DNA from: Nocardiopsis sp. NRRL B-16309
Lineage (GTDB): Bacteria; Actinomycetota; Actinomycetes; Streptosporangiales; Streptosporangiaceae
Assembly: GCF_001279585.1 (NCBI RefSeq)
Contig: NZ_LGEC01000079.1
Span: 1 to 64,000, forward strand
Direction: 5' to 3'
Length of the DNA: 64,000 bases
Positions 27,187-36,653 of this stretch are shown here, piece by piece. A program made the position numbers and the translations under genes. Position 1 is the first letter of the stretch; each line of letters opens with the position of its first letter. The notes beneath the pieces are model-generated. The model was not told the DNA's origin and made no database searches. It saw only the letters and a list, made by a program, of their open reading frames with translations.

Positions 27187-28374
27187 ATGACCGCCCACGA
27201 CACCGGACCGTCCGGCACCAGGAGCGCCCTCATCGTCGGCGCCGGCATCGCCGGCCAGGCCGCGGCCCTGCGCCTGCACCAGGCCGGCTGGCGCGTCCGG
27301 GTCGTCGAGCGCGCCCCGCGGCGCCGAGGCGGAGGGTACGCCGTCTCCTTCGCGGGGATCGGCTACGACGCCGCCGAGCGGATGGGCGTCCTGCCCGACC
27401 TGCTCGACCGGCACATCACGCCCGACGCCCTGGTCTACGTCAGGAAGGACGGGACGGAGGCGTTCACCGTCCCCGGCCGGACCGTGCGGGCCCTGGCGGG
27501 CGAGCGCAACCTCAACCTGCTGCGCGGCGACATCGAGGACGTGCTCCACCGCAGGGTCCGCGACCACGCCGAGTTCACCTACGGCACCACCGTCGAACGC
27601 GTCGAGCAGGACGCCGACGGCGTGCGCGCCACGCTCAGCGACGGCACCGTAACCACCGCCGACCTGCTCATCGGCGCCGACGGCCTGCACTCGGCCACCC
27701 GGGCCCAGGTCTTCGGCCCGGAGTCGGCGTACCGCCGCGACCTGCGGCACATGGTGGGCGTGTTCATGCTCGACCACCGGCCCGAGGGCGTGGCGCCCGG
27801 CGCCACCGCCTCGCTCACCGACACCGGCCGGACCCTGGCCGTCATCGACCTGGGGGCGAACGGGGCCGCGGCCTTCTTCGGCTACCGCTCCGAGGAGTCC
27901 GGCCGCGAACTCGCCGAGGGCCCGTACACCGCGATCCCGCGCGCCTGCGGGGACATGGGCTGGGTGGCACCCCAGGTGCTGGAGCAGCTGGCCGCGGCGC
28001 GGGACGTGTACTTCGACACCGTCAGCCAGATGGAGGTGGACGGGTGGAGCCGCGGCCGGGTGGTCCTGCTCGGCGACGCGGCCTGGTGCGTCACCCTCTT
28101 CGCCGGGTACGGCTCGGCGCTGGCCGTCGGCGGCGCGGACGCCCTGGGCACCGCCCTGGAGGAACACCCGGACGACCTCCCGGCCGCCCTGGCCGCGTGG
28201 GAGCGGCGGATCCGCCCGGAGGCCGAGCGCAAACAGCGCCTGGGCCGCCAGGTGAAGGGCCTGTACGCGCCCGAGGACCGGTTCGGTCTGTGGCTGCGCG
28301 ACCTACCGCTGCGCATGGCCGCCAACCCGCTCGTGAGCCGCTTCCTCCAGCGCCGCCTCCAGATCCGCGGCTGA
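27187..28374 (+). CDS. FAD-dependent monooxygenase (aromatic hydroxylase type)
   Basis: 395 residues. The FAD Rossmann loop is VGAGIAGQAAALRLHQAGWR (about 16-35), the DG motif is LLIGADGLHSATR, and the GD motif is GRVVLLGDAAWCVTLFAGYG. All three are diagnostic of group A flavin hydroxylases (PHBH fold), NAD(P)H-dependent. Closest in style are TetX/oxygenases that act on polyketide-like or small aromatic substrates. Coupled to the TetR gene, so inducible by its substrate or a related compound is likely. Confidence 0.9.
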   Translation: MTAHDTGPSGTRSALIVGAGIAGQAAALRLHQAGWRVRVVERAPRRRGGGYAVSFAGIGYDAAERMGVLPDLLDRHITPDALVYVRKDGTEAFTVPGRTVRALAGERNLNLLRGDIEDVLHRRVRDHAEFTYGTTVERVEQDADGVRATLSDGTVTTADLLIGADGLHSATRAQVFGPESAYRRDLRHMVGVFMLDHRPEGVAPGATASLTDTGRTLAVIDLGANGAAAFFGYRSEESGRELAEGPYTAIPRACGDMGWVAPQVLEQLAAARDVYFDTVSQMEVDGWSRGRVVLLGDAAWCVTLFAGYGSALAVGGADALGTALEEHPDDLPAALAAWERRIRPEAERKQRLGRQVKGLYAPEDRFGLWLRDLPLRMAANPLVSRFLQRRLQIRG

Positions 28375-28401
28375 GGGGCGCGCCTCCATCGACCGGTCAG
28401 G

Positions 28402-28905
28402 TCAGGAGGACCGCTCCTCCTGGAGCAGCCAGGCGGCGGTCCCGCCGACCACCGCGCACCCGAGCACCATGAGCAGGACACTCCGGCCGGTCTCCGGGTC
28501 GGCGACGTCGTCGGCATAGGCGGTGTCGGCGGCAGCGGCGACCATCGCCCACTCGACCAGCATGAGGGCCGGCGGCACGCACGCCAGCCCGACGGCGGCC
28601 CCCAGCAAGAAGCGGGACGGACGGAGCAAGTAGCGCACGACGACCGCCGCCAGCGCGGCCACGGCGACCCAGAGGAGGAAGGAGGTGAGCATGGCGTCGT
28701 CGCCCGACGGAACCCAACTCTCGTCACTCGCCCACGGCAGGGCGCGCGACAGGAACACGACGACCGTGCCCCCGGTCAGCAGAGCCGTGGCCGCCCGCAG
28801 CCGTTCCGCGTCGTAGGCGTGCGCGTGGAAGCGCGCCTCCAGACGCGCCAACCGCTGTCGGAGCTGTTCCGTCTCGCTCGGACGTCGGCTCGGGGAAGGT
28901 GGCAT
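28402..28905 (-). CDS. Membrane protein with N-terminal coiled-coil, paralogue of the 21.7-kb gene
   Basis: 167 residues. The N-terminus (ETEQLRQRLARLEARFHAHA) is a coiled-coil-like helix and four hydrophobic segments follow. The layout copies the protein at 21661-22251. ATG at 28905 behind AGGAGAG. Unknown function. Confidence 0.75.
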   Translation of the reverse strand: MPPSPSRRPSETEQLRQRLARLEARFHAHAYDAERLRAATALLTGGTVVVFLSRALPWASDESWVPSGDDAMLTSFLLWVAVAALAAVVVRYLLRPSRFLLGAAVGLACVPPALMLVEWAMVAAAADTAYADDVADPETGRSVLLMVLGCAVVGGTAAWLLQEERSS

Positions 28906-28971
28906 GGACCGCTCTCCTGGGTGTGTCGTCGAAGGACCACCCGTATCGGACCACAGCCGTACGACCCGCGT

Positions 28972-30654
28972 TCACCCGGGGGGCGCGGAGGCCCCGGGGC
29001 GGCGCAGACCCACCTGTGCGTCGCGCACGTGCAGCGCCAGGTGCGTCTCCAGACGGCGCGGCGAGGCGTCCCATCCCGTGCCGAGCAGGACACCGATGCG
29101 GGTCAGCCGCTGCCGCACGGTGTTGCGGTGCAGGTGCAACAGTGCGGCGACCCGCGCCACGCTGCCGTCGGTCTCCAGGTAGTGGAAGGCGGTACGCGCC
29201 AGGTCGGTGCCCCGCTCGTCGTCGTAGGCCAGCAGCGGGTCGATCGCGCGGGTGAGCGAGCCCGGGAGCCCGCCCGCGCGGGCCAGGTCGAGCAGGGCGT
29301 GCACCATGCCCAGCCGCTCGCCGTCGAGCACGCCGTCCCGGTCGAGGGTGACGAGCGACCCGAGGGCGAGCGACGCGCGCCGGTGCGCGTCGGGCAGGTC
29401 CCGCGGGGACGTGACCGGACCGGCCGCACCCGCCCGCAGCGGCCAGCCGTGGCCCTCGAACACGGCGCGCAGTCCGTCCTCCCAGCCGGGCGAGGCCGTG
29501 AGCAGGCACAGGTGGTCGTCGTGCACGGTCATCACGGACCGCCCGATCGCGGCGCGCAGCACCTGGCGGCACCGCCGCGCGTCCGCGAAGGACACGTCCA
29601 GGGACACGCACCACAGGCGGTCGTCGGACCGCAGGCCCCAGCGGCGCATCCGCCGCTCCAGCCGGTCGTGCGGCAGGTCCACGCCGGAGAGCAGGTCGTC
29701 GACCAGCTCGTGCTGGCCGCGCAGGTCGGCGTCCTCCTCGGCGCGTGAGAAGAGCAGCGCGAGGGCGGCGTGCACGGCGACCCGCTCCAGCAGCGCCCTG
29801 TCGTCGGAGTCCAGGACCGACCCCGTGTGCAGCGTGCCCAGGGTCTCGGCCGCCGCGGTGATCGCGACGGCGGTGCCGGGATCGGGGACGGCCTCGGCCG
29901 CCGCCCGGTCCGCGGTCGTGGCGAGCAGTCCGCCCGAGGCGTCCCGCAGGTGGAGGTCGTCGTCGAGCGCGCCGCGGCCGATGGTGAGGACCCGGTCGAC
30001 GTCCGGGGAGACCATCACCGCGTCCAGCAGCCTGCGGTCGAGTTCGAGCATCCGGGTGGCCAGCTGCAGCTCGGCGGCGCTGCGCCGGTGCTCCACGTTG
30101 AGCAGTTCGGTCCGGCGGGCCATCTCCTCGAAGCGCAGCGAGTTGTCGATCGCGACCGCCGCCTGCTTGGCGATCGACTCGACGCAGCTGACCTCCTCGG
30201 GCTCGAACCGGCGGGACCGCCGTTCGGCCACGATGAGCGCGCCGATCACCCGGCCCGCCACGGTGAGCGGGGCGCCCATGATCGTCTCGACCGCCTCGGC
30301 CCGCACGATCTCGTCCACCTCGGGGTCGTGCACGACCGAGGTGTCGGCCAGGTACCCGGAGGTCTGGAAGGGCGCCAGGCCGGTCGCGACCTGCCCCAGC
30401 ACCCCGACCCCGAGCGGCATCCGCAGGGCCCGGTAGGCAGGCGTGGTCACACCGTCGGACTGGCGGATGTAGGTGTCGCCGCGCTCGGGGTCGTTGAGGC
30501 TGATGTAGGCCATGTCCGCGCCGACGATCGCGCGCGTGCGGCGCACGATCGCCTGGAGGACGGCCTCCACGTCCCGCAGCGCGGTGAGGTCCGTGGCGGT
30601 GTCGAGCAGGACCCTCAGCAGGTCCTCACGCGAGCGCCGAAGGGTGTTCGCCAT
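28972..30654 (-). CDS. GAF-domain PucR/CdaR-type transcriptional regulator
   Basis: 560 residues. The N-terminal GAF domain (about 20-170: GVGVLGQVATGLAPFQTSGY, METIMGAPLTVAGRVIGALI-like core) is followed by a short coiled-coil and a middle GGDEF-like domain. The C-terminal PucR HTH_30 reads TAFHYLETDGSVARVAALLH then LHRNTVRQRLTRI. Start at ATG 30654. It is divergent from the alcohol dehydrogenase gene and so is the likely activator of the dehydrogenase/permease operon in response to a small ligand. Confidence 0.85.
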   Translation of the reverse strand: MANTLRRSREDLLRVLLDTATDLTALRDVEAVLQAIVRRTRAIVGADMAYISLNDPERGDTYIRQSDGVTTPAYRALRMPLGVGVLGQVATGLAPFQTSGYLADTSVVHDPEVDEIVRAEAVETIMGAPLTVAGRVIGALIVAERRSRRFEPEEVSCVESIAKQAAVAIDNSLRFEEMARRTELLNVEHRRSAAELQLATRMLELDRRLLDAVMVSPDVDRVLTIGRGALDDDLHLRDASGGLLATTADRAAAEAVPDPGTAVAITAAAETLGTLHTGSVLDSDDRALLERVAVHAALALLFSRAEEDADLRGQHELVDDLLSGVDLPHDRLERRMRRWGLRSDDRLWCVSLDVSFADARRCRQVLRAAIGRSVMTVHDDHLCLLTASPGWEDGLRAVFEGHGWPLRAGAAGPVTSPRDLPDAHRRASLALGSLVTLDRDGVLDGERLGMVHALLDLARAGGLPGSLTRAIDPLLAYDDERGTDLARTAFHYLETDGSVARVAALLHLHRNTVRQRLTRIGVLLGTGWDASPRRLETHLALHVRDAQVGLRRPGASAPPG

Positions 30655-30819
30655 GCACACAACCTACTCGGATCAATGGTCGCCAGCACATCGTGTCCGC
30701 TGTCACCGCCACGTTAAGTTTCCGTAAGTTGCCTGGTCACCCGCCACACGCTGGCGCGAACCGGGTCCCACGACCCGTGGACCACCCTCGCGGAGGCCCA
30801 CAAGGAAGGACGGACGACG

Positions 30820-31929
30820 GTGCAGATCACCGGGGCGGTACTGGAGCAGATCGGGCGGCGGCGCCCGTACGCGGAGTCGACCCCCGTCAGCGTGGCCCGG
30901 GTGGAGCTCGCCGAACCCGGGCCGACCGAGGTGCGGGTGCGGATCGAGGCGGCCGGGGTGTGCCACTCCGACCTGTCGGTGCTCGACGGCAACCGCGTGC
31001 GCCCGGTCCCTATGCTGCTCGGCCACGAGGCCGCCGGCCGCGTCGAGGCCGTCGGCCCGGAGGTGACCGACATCTCCGTCGGCCGCCGCGTGGTGATGAC
31101 GTTCCTCCCGCGCTGCGGCGAGTGCGACGGCTGCCGGACGGACGGCAGGCTGCCCTGCGGTCCCGGCACCGCCGCCAACAACGACGGCCGGCTGCTGCGC
31201 GGATCGCGCCACCTCACCCGTGACGGGGAGACCGTCCACCACCACCTGGGCGTCTCCGGCTTCGCCACGCACGCCGTCGTGGACCGCGCCTCCCTGGTCC
31301 CCGTCGACGACGACGTCCCGGCCGAGATAGCGGCGGTCCTGGGCTGCGCGGTCCTCACCGGGGGCGGCACGCTGCTCAACGCGGTGCGCGCCGCGCCGGG
31401 CGAGAGCGTCATGGTCGTCGGCCTGGGCGGGGTCGGCATGGCCGCGCTGCTGGCCGCGGTCGCCGAGGGGGCCGGCGACGTCATAGCCGTCGACACGCTC
31501 CCGGAGAAGCTGGACCTGGCCCGGCGGCTGGGCGCCACCCACGCCTACACCCCCGACGAGGTGGCCGACCAGGGAGTCCGGGCCGCCCACGCCATCGAGT
31601 GCGCCGGGCACCCGCGCGCCTTCGAGACCGCGTTCGCCGCCACCGCCCCGGGCGGGCGCACCGTGACGGTGGGCCTGCCGAGCCCGGACGCCATGGCGCG
31701 GCTCTCACCGCTCACGATGACCGCCGAGGCCCGCACCGTCATCGGGTCCTACCTGGGCTCCGCCGTCCCCGCGCGCGACATCCCGAAGTTCGCCCAGTGG
31801 TGGCGCGAGGGCCGGCTGCCCGTCGAGCACCTGATCAGCCGCCGGATCCGGCTGGAGGAGATCAACGAGGCCATGGACGAACTCGCCGAGGGCAGGGCCG
31901 TCCGCCAGGTCATCGTCTTCGACGAGTGA
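30820..31929 (+). CDS. Zinc-dependent alcohol dehydrogenase (MDR family)
   Basis: 369 residues. Catalytic-zinc residues are in AGVCHSDLSVL (Cys, Ser/Asp), GHEAAGRVEAVG (His-Glu). The structural-zinc lobe CGECDGCRTDGRLPC has its four cysteines. NAD-binding loop VVGLGGVGMAALLAA. It is closest to the mycothiol/formaldehyde or class III-like AdhC group. The GTG at 30820 follows aaggaagga. The hairpin at 31948 follows it, then the permease. Confidence 0.92.
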   Translation: MQITGAVLEQIGRRRPYAESTPVSVARVELAEPGPTEVRVRIEAAGVCHSDLSVLDGNRVRPVPMLLGHEAAGRVEAVGPEVTDISVGRRVVMTFLPRCGECDGCRTDGRLPCGPGTAANNDGRLLRGSRHLTRDGETVHHHLGVSGFATHAVVDRASLVPVDDDVPAEIAAVLGCAVLTGGGTLLNAVRAAPGESVMVVGLGGVGMAALLAAVAEGAGDVIAVDTLPEKLDLARRLGATHAYTPDEVADQGVRAAHAIECAGHPRAFETAFAATAPGGRTVTVGLPSPDAMARLSPLTMTAEARTVIGSYLGSAVPARDIPKFAQWWREGRLPVEHLISRRIRLEEINEAMDELAEGRAVRQVIVFDE

Positions 31930-31947
31930 CCCCCGAGTAGCCACCGA

Positions 31948-31969
31948 CCCGGGCGCGACCGTGCCCGGG
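31948..31969. terminator. Hairpin between alcohol dehydrogenase and permease
   Basis: CCCGGGC / GCCCGGG seven-bp stem, eight-base loop. It may give partial termination between the two genes or only processing. Confidence 0.4.
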
Positions 31970-31989
31970 GATCACGAAAGCACTGGTCA

Positions 31990-33417
31990 ATGAGTCAGAC
32001 ACCCTCCCAGCCGGACGCGGCTTCGGCGCACTGGAAGGCGGGGCCGTTCGAGGTCCGCCTGCCCTTCGTGCACTACAGGTTCCAGTGGCAGGACTACACG
32101 CAGGGCCTGGTCATGTGCGCGGTCGACCTCGCCGCGATCCCGCTGCTGACCGAACTCCTCGGCATGCCGTTCGAGGCCGCGCTCGCCGTGGTCGTCCTCA
32201 ACGGCCTCCTCTACCTCCTCCACCACCTGCTGGGCGACCCGGTCGTGCCCGGCTGGATCACCCCGGCCATCCCCCTGCTGATGGTCTACTGCCAGCAGTT
32301 CCCCGAGGGCCCCGAGCGGGTCCAGGCGCTGGTCGCGTTCCAGCTCGTCCTCGCGGTGCTGTCGATCACCCTGGGGGTGACCGGGCTGGCCTCGAAGGTG
32401 GTCCGCTTCATCCCGAACGCGCTGCGCGCGGGAATCGTGGTCGGAGCCGGCTTCGCCGCGGTGCAGAGCGTCTTCGCCGAGGGCGGCCGGTTCGAGACCT
32501 TCCCGTGGACGATCTCGATCGCCGTCGGCCTGGCCTTCCTCCTGCTGTACTCCAAGGGCTTCGCCAAGGCGCAGGAGCACAGCCGGGTGCTGCGGCTGAT
32601 CGGCAGCCTCGGCATCCTGCCGTGCATCCTGCTCGCCGTCGTCGTCGCGCCGCTCTTCGGCGAGGCGCCGTGGCCGACCCTGGAATGGGGCTTCGCCACG
32701 CCCGACTTCGTCACCCTGTGGACGGAGTACACCGTCTTCGGCGTGGGCTTCCCGCCGGCGATGATGCTGCTCACCGCGGTCCCCACCGTGGCCGCCGCCT
32801 ACATCGTGGTCTTCGGCGACGTCCTGCAGGCGCGTGCCGTCCTGGACGAGGCCTCCGAGGTCCGCACCGACGAGAAGGTCACCTACAACCCGAACCGCGC
32901 CCACGTCATCTTCGGCGGGCGCAACGCCTTCATGGGCATCATCGGCCCGGACGTCACCATGTGCGGCCCCCTGTGGGCGGCCATGCACGTGGCCATCTCG
33001 GAGCGGTACAAGAAGGGCCGCGACGCGATGCAGTCCATCTTCGGCGGCGCCGGCTCGTTCCGCTGGGGCACCAACACCGGCCTGTGGCTGCTGCCGATCG
33101 TCTCGCTCGTGGAGCCCGTCCTGGGCGTGGCACTCGCCCTCACGCTCATCATCCAGGGCTTCGTGAGCGTCAAGGTCGGCATCCTCGAAGCGCGCAGCCG
33201 CACCGACCTGGGCATCGCCGGAGTCACCGGCGCAGTCCTGGCCCTGAACGGCGCCGCCTGGGGCTTCGCCGTGGGCATCGTCCTCTGCCTGCTCGTGTAC
33301 GGCCGCCGGTTCTTCTCCGGCGAGGACGACGGCGTGATCAACCACGAGCGCAGGCCCCGCGACAGCGGGAAGGCTCCCGAGGCCGGACAGTCCCCCGAGC
33401 GGGTGGTGGAGAGCTGA
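31990..33417 (+). CDS. Nucleobase/NCS2 (SLC23)-like permease
   Basis: 475 residues, 10-12 hydrophobic segments. A polytopic transporter resembling the NCS2/SLC23 group (GYPPAMMLLTAVP-like segment, FGGRNAFMGIIGPDVTMCGP reentrant region). The substrate is not certain. Because it follows a dehydrogenase and shares its regulator, it may import the substrate of that pathway. Confidence 0.65.
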   Translation: MSQTPSQPDAASAHWKAGPFEVRLPFVHYRFQWQDYTQGLVMCAVDLAAIPLLTELLGMPFEAALAVVVLNGLLYLLHHLLGDPVVPGWITPAIPLLMVYCQQFPEGPERVQALVAFQLVLAVLSITLGVTGLASKVVRFIPNALRAGIVVGAGFAAVQSVFAEGGRFETFPWTISIAVGLAFLLLYSKGFAKAQEHSRVLRLIGSLGILPCILLAVVVAPLFGEAPWPTLEWGFATPDFVTLWTEYTVFGVGFPPAMMLLTAVPTVAAAYIVVFGDVLQARAVLDEASEVRTDEKVTYNPNRAHVIFGGRNAFMGIIGPDVTMCGPLWAAMHVAISERYKKGRDAMQSIFGGAGSFRWGTNTGLWLLPIVSLVEPVLGVALALTLIIQGFVSVKVGILEARSRTDLGIAGVTGAVLALNGAAWGFAVGIVLCLLVYGRRFFSGEDDGVINHERRPRDSGKAPEAGQSPERVVES

Positions 33418-33449
33418 CCGGCCGCCGGCGGGCCGACCGCTGACCCGAA

Positions 33450-33475
33450 GGGCCCGGCGCGTGCGCGCCGGGCCC
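33450..33475 (+). terminator. Terminator hairpin after the permease gene
   Basis: An 11-bp stem gggcccggcgc / gcgccgggccc with four-base loop, 33 bp past the stop. Confidence 0.8.
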
Positions 33476-33505
33476 TCGCGCGTCCCGTGCCGGTCGGCGC
33501 GGCGG

Positions 33506-34121
33506 CGCCCGCGGGACCGTTCCTCGACCTCGTCGCGGATCGACCGCACGGCGGCCATGTCCTGGCCCGCCGGGTCGTCCAGGGTCCACTCCTCGTAGCG
33601 TTCGCCCGGGAAGATCGGTCACGCGTGCCCACAGCCCCTGCCGACCACCACGTCGGCGGCGCGCACGACCTCGTCCGTCCACGGCTTGGGGAACTCGCTC
33701 GCGATGTCGATACCGACCTCCTTCATGGCCGCCACCGTGACCGGTTGACCTCCTGCCCGGGCTCGGATCCGCCCGACCAGGCGATCGCCCGCTCACCGGC
33801 CAGACGCCGGAAGAAGCCCAGAGCCATCTGGCTGCGCCCGGCGTTGTGCGTGCACAGGAACAGCACGACGGGGCGGCCGTCGTCCACCGTGCTCTCGATC
33901 CGCGCCAGGGCGCTCAGCCGCTGGCGGGCGAAGCGCTCGGCCAGCAGCGGCAGGAACTGGGCGACGGTGGCCCGGTCCCCGAACTGGTCATAGCTGGAGT
34001 GCAGGAACCGCTCGATGGTCTCGGTGTCGAACACCCCCGCGAACTCGTCGGCGAGCATGCCTGAGGCGACTCCCAGTGCGTACTGCTGGTCGACGGTGAA
34101 CGCACGAGAAGGCCCCGCCAC
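33506..34121 (-). pseudogene. arsC: Arsenate reductase (ArsC, low-Mr PTPase fold), frameshifted and with a stop at a conserved Cys
   Basis: The minus strand keeps the whole family layout in pieces. There is an N-terminal three-helix domain (ADEFAGVFDTETIERFLHSS), the PTP loop FLCTHNAGRSQMALGFFRRL and WSGGSEPGQEVN. One base is then missing near 33744 (GTC AAC CGG TCA in place of GTC AAC CCG GTC). The reading continues in the next frame as VTVAAMKEVGIDIASEFPKP and DEVVRAADVVVGRGCGHA. TGA (33619-33621) then stands where the family has the second redox Cys (CGxACP), followed by PIFPGERYEEWTLDDPAGQD. The C-terminus is ill-defined. No other ars gene is nearby. Confidence 0.85.
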
Positions 34122-34146
34122 CTGTTTACGCAGGTGGCGGGGCCTT
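34109..34146. terminator. Strong bidirectional terminator after the tRNA array
   Basis: A perfect 16-bp stem (aaggccccgccacctg / caggtggcggggcctt) with a six-base loop and a T-run on the plus side. On the minus strand it lies 20 bases past tRNA-Phe and should end the tRNA transcript. The 5' end of the arsC remnant overlaps it, which fits decay or insertion here. Confidence 0.9.
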
Positions 34147-34165
34147 TTTGCATGTGTGTGGGTTG

Positions 34166-34239
34166 TGGCTAGGGGCGGGGTCGAACCGCCGACCTTCCGC
34201 TTTTCAGGCGGACGCTCGTACCAACTGAGCTACCTAGCC
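34166..34239 (-). tRNA. tRNA-Phe (GAA)
   Basis: A 74-base cloverleaf: acceptor GGCTAGG/CCTAGCC, D arm TAGCTCAGTTGGTACGAGC, anticodon loop CTGAAAA (GAA), T arm CGGTTCGACCCCG. Last gene of a tRNA array. Confidence 0.97.
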
Positions 34240-34266
34240 GCGTGCGACGATCTCTCGATCTCGCAG

Positions 34267-34341
34267 CGGTCCTGACGGGATTTGAACCCGCGGCCTCCAC
34301 CTTGACAGGGTGGCGAGCACTCCTAACTGCTCCACAGGACC
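34267..34341 (-). tRNA. tRNA-Asp (GTC), second copy
   Basis: Same sequence as the copy at 19719-19793. Middle gene of the array, 27 bases before tRNA-Phe. Confidence 0.97.
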
Positions 34342-34431
34342 TTGTTCTGTTGTCGCACCCGGTCGCATTGACCTGGCGCGTTGTCGCGGTACTCATTCTG
34401 CCAGATGTCCGACAGTGCTCGAACCGCGCCG

Positions 34432-34504
34432 TACCCCCAACGGGATTCGAACCCGCGCTACCGCCTTGAAAGGGCGGCGTCCTAGGCCGCTAGACGATGG
34501 GGGC
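34432..34504 (-). tRNA. tRNA-Glu (TTC)
   Basis: A 73-base cloverleaf: acceptor GCCCCCA/TGGGGGT, D arm with TCGTCTAGCGG, anticodon loop CTTTCAA (TTC), T arm CGGGTTCGAATCCCG. First gene of the Glu-Asp-Phe array. Confidence 0.96.
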
Positions 34505-34598
34505 CCGTGTGACAGGTTCAGCATAGGGGAGATCGTCACCAACACCAAAGTGATTCTTCCCGTCGGGCACCCCGAGCCGACCTGCGCGAACCCCCACC

Positions 34599-36119
34599 CT
34601 ACGGGGTCCGCTCCGGCTCCGTGGCATCCTCCTCGGCCTCCTCCGGCTCGTCGCCGACGGGCCGATCCGGGTCCGGTTCGATATGCCGCTCGACCTGCGC
34701 CGACGTCAACCCGATCCCGCCGAGGTCGATGTCGTCGCGGGCCTGGAGCCGCCCGGTCTCGACGTCGAAGTACAGCACCGACGCCTGGTACGGCGTCGGT
34801 CTTCCCCTGCCGTGATCAAGCCCACTCAATCCGGCCCCGCCCGTGGACCCCTGGACGAGGAACCGGGTCCCCTGATCGCCCAGCGCGGTCGAGCGCATGT
34901 GGTCGCCGCCCGTCAGCACAAGGGGGACGACCCCGTCGAACGCGTTCCCCTGCGTGCGGGTGTGCAGGACCGCGACGTCGACCTCGTTCCCCGCGTCGGA
35001 CTCGGCCACCGACGACGCCTGCTCCTCGCCCAGCGCCGCCACGGCCTCCTCGTCGGGATTGAGCCGGGTCGCGTCCGGCGTGTACCGGGGGTCGCCGACC
35101 CCGTAGAACGTCAGACCCGCCACCTCCTCGGTGTCCTCGTCCAGCACCACCGCGTTCGGCTGGGACTCGACCGCGCGCTGCGTTCCCATGGAGTCGTGCT
35201 CGCCGCGCACCCACACGTACGGCACCTCCAGGTCGGCGATCTCGTCGGCGAAGACGTCCTCGGCCGCGCTCCCCCGGTCGGTCAGGTCGCCCGAGTCCAC
35301 GACCACGTCGGCCCCGTACTGCTCGCGCAGCGTGCGGATGATGCTCCACGACGCGGGATTGAGCTGGATGTCGGACACGTGCAGGACCCGGACGACCGAC
35401 TCGTCCTCCTCGTACACCGGCAGCGTCGACGTGGCCTCGTAGATCATCGCGACGTTGCCCACGAGTCCGGCGAGTTGTTCCTGGTACTGGTTGAACCGGC
35501 TGACCACGGCCTCCGCGCCGCCCACGACCTGCGGTGCGCCGGCGATCAGTCCGGTGTAGCGGGGTTCGGCGATGGCACTCGGGTTGAAGGACGAGGCCGC
35601 AAGGGCCCCGGACCCCACGAGCACCACCAGTGACACGAGGCCGCTGAACAGGGCCCGCCCCGCGCTCCGGAACAGCAGCAGTCCCATGATCACGGCGCCC
35701 AGGGTGGCGGCCACGAGGGCGCGCACCACGAGCGAGATCACGCCGGCGCGCAGGTCCGAACCGATACCGGCCGCCATGCGGTTGATGGCGTCGGGGTCGG
35801 CGAACATCTCCTCGGCGGCCGACAGCCGGATGTCGGAGATGGTCGCCTCCAGACGCAGCGGCGCGTCGTGCGTGTCGAAGGCGAGCTGCCCCAGCGGGCG
35901 GACGTCGACGACCGTCTCGCCGTCCCACTGGAGGCTCAGCCCGAGCGTGACGTCGGCCGGCCCGATCGGAGTGACGACCTCACCACCGAGCGCGAGTCCC
36001 AGCCAGCCCCCGACCAGGCCCGCCGCGGCGACGCCGCCCCACCGCCACGCACGCCCGGCGCGCACCTTGTTGAAGGCACCACGGTAGTCGTAAGCACGAA
36101 TCGCTTCCCAAGACACCAC
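34599..36119 (-). CDS. Membrane-bound metallophosphoesterase
   Basis: 506 residues from a GTG at 36119 (a GTG at 36116 is equally possible). It has one N-terminal membrane segment (about 25-45) and two central ones (about 135-185), then the calcineurin-like phosphoesterase domain. Metal and catalytic motifs are VLHVSDIQLNP, VVDSGDLTDRG, WVRGEHDS (GNHD-type with E) and LTGGDHMR. The C-terminus is acidic (PEEAEEDATEPE). The domain faces outside. This fold hydrolyses phosphomono- or diesters; substrate unknown. It lies downstream of the divergent zincin gene start. Confidence 0.87.
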   Translation of the reverse strand: MVSWEAIRAYDYRGAFNKVRAGRAWRWGGVAAAGLVGGWLGLALGGEVVTPIGPADVTLGLSLQWDGETVVDVRPLGQLAFDTHDAPLRLEATISDIRLSAAEEMFADPDAINRMAAGIGSDLRAGVISLVVRALVAATLGAVIMGLLLFRSAGRALFSGLVSLVVLVGSGALAASSFNPSAIAEPRYTGLIAGAPQVVGGAEAVVSRFNQYQEQLAGLVGNVAMIYEATSTLPVYEEDESVVRVLHVSDIQLNPASWSIIRTLREQYGADVVVDSGDLTDRGSAAEDVFADEIADLEVPYVWVRGEHDSMGTQRAVESQPNAVVLDEDTEEVAGLTFYGVGDPRYTPDATRLNPDEEAVAALGEEQASSVAESDAGNEVDVAVLHTRTQGNAFDGVVPLVLTGGDHMRSTALGDQGTRFLVQGSTGGAGLSGLDHGRGRPTPYQASVLYFDVETGRLQARDDIDLGGIGLTSAQVERHIEPDPDRPVGDEPEEAEEDATEPERTP

Positions 36120-36302
36120 ACCCCCATCATGCCGGTGACACGGCCCGTTCCCAACGCTTCCTCCCGCCCGGAGTGCTTTTGTGCCGTCGCGCCCCGCCCA
36201 CCGGGAGCGTTCGCCGGGGGCCGACACGCCGTCCTCCCCTCGCCTCCCCCGATCCGCCGCGCCAGGGGCCGCCGTCCCACCGAGCCCCTCCGAGGCCGCA
36301 CA

Positions 36303-36653
36303 ATGGCAGACGTGGTGGACATCGCACGCGAAGAATTCGAGGAACTGGTCGCCGACGCGCTGGACCGGATCCCTCCGGAGCTGACCCGCCTGATGGACAA
36401 CGTGGTCATCACGGTCGAGGACGAGTCCCCGGAAGGCCTCCTCGGTCTCTACGAGGGCATCCCGCTGACCGAGCGCGGGGACGGCTACTTCGGCGTGCTC
36501 CCGGACCAGATCTTCGTCTACCGGCTCAACATCTGCTCCTTCTGCGAGACGCCCGAACAGGTGGTGGAGGAGGTCCTGGTGACGGTCGTGCACGAGATCG
36601 CCCACCACTTCGGCATCGACGACGCGCGTCTCGGCGACCTCGGCTGGGGCTGA
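36303..36653 (+). CDS. Mini-zincin metallopeptidase (COG3824 family)
   Basis: 116 residues. The zinc motif HEIAHHFGI is at 97-105 with His97, Glu98 and His101, and Asp106 or Asp107 as probable third ligand. The fold is a short metzincin-like protein common in actinobacteria, function unknown. ATG at 36303; the upstream frame to 35868 is spurious. Confidence 0.85.
   Translation: MADVVDIAREEFEELVADALDRIPPELTRLMDNVVITVEDESPEGLLGLYEGIPLTERGDGYFGVLPDQIFVYRLNICSFCETPEQVVEEVLVTVVHEIAHHFGIDDARLGDLGWG

Noticed and set aside
33619..33621. TGA in arsC as a selenocysteine codon
   Set aside because: A separate one-base deletion upstream already breaks the frame, and no SECIS-like hairpin was recognised next to the TGA. 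Kept as a low-probability idea only.
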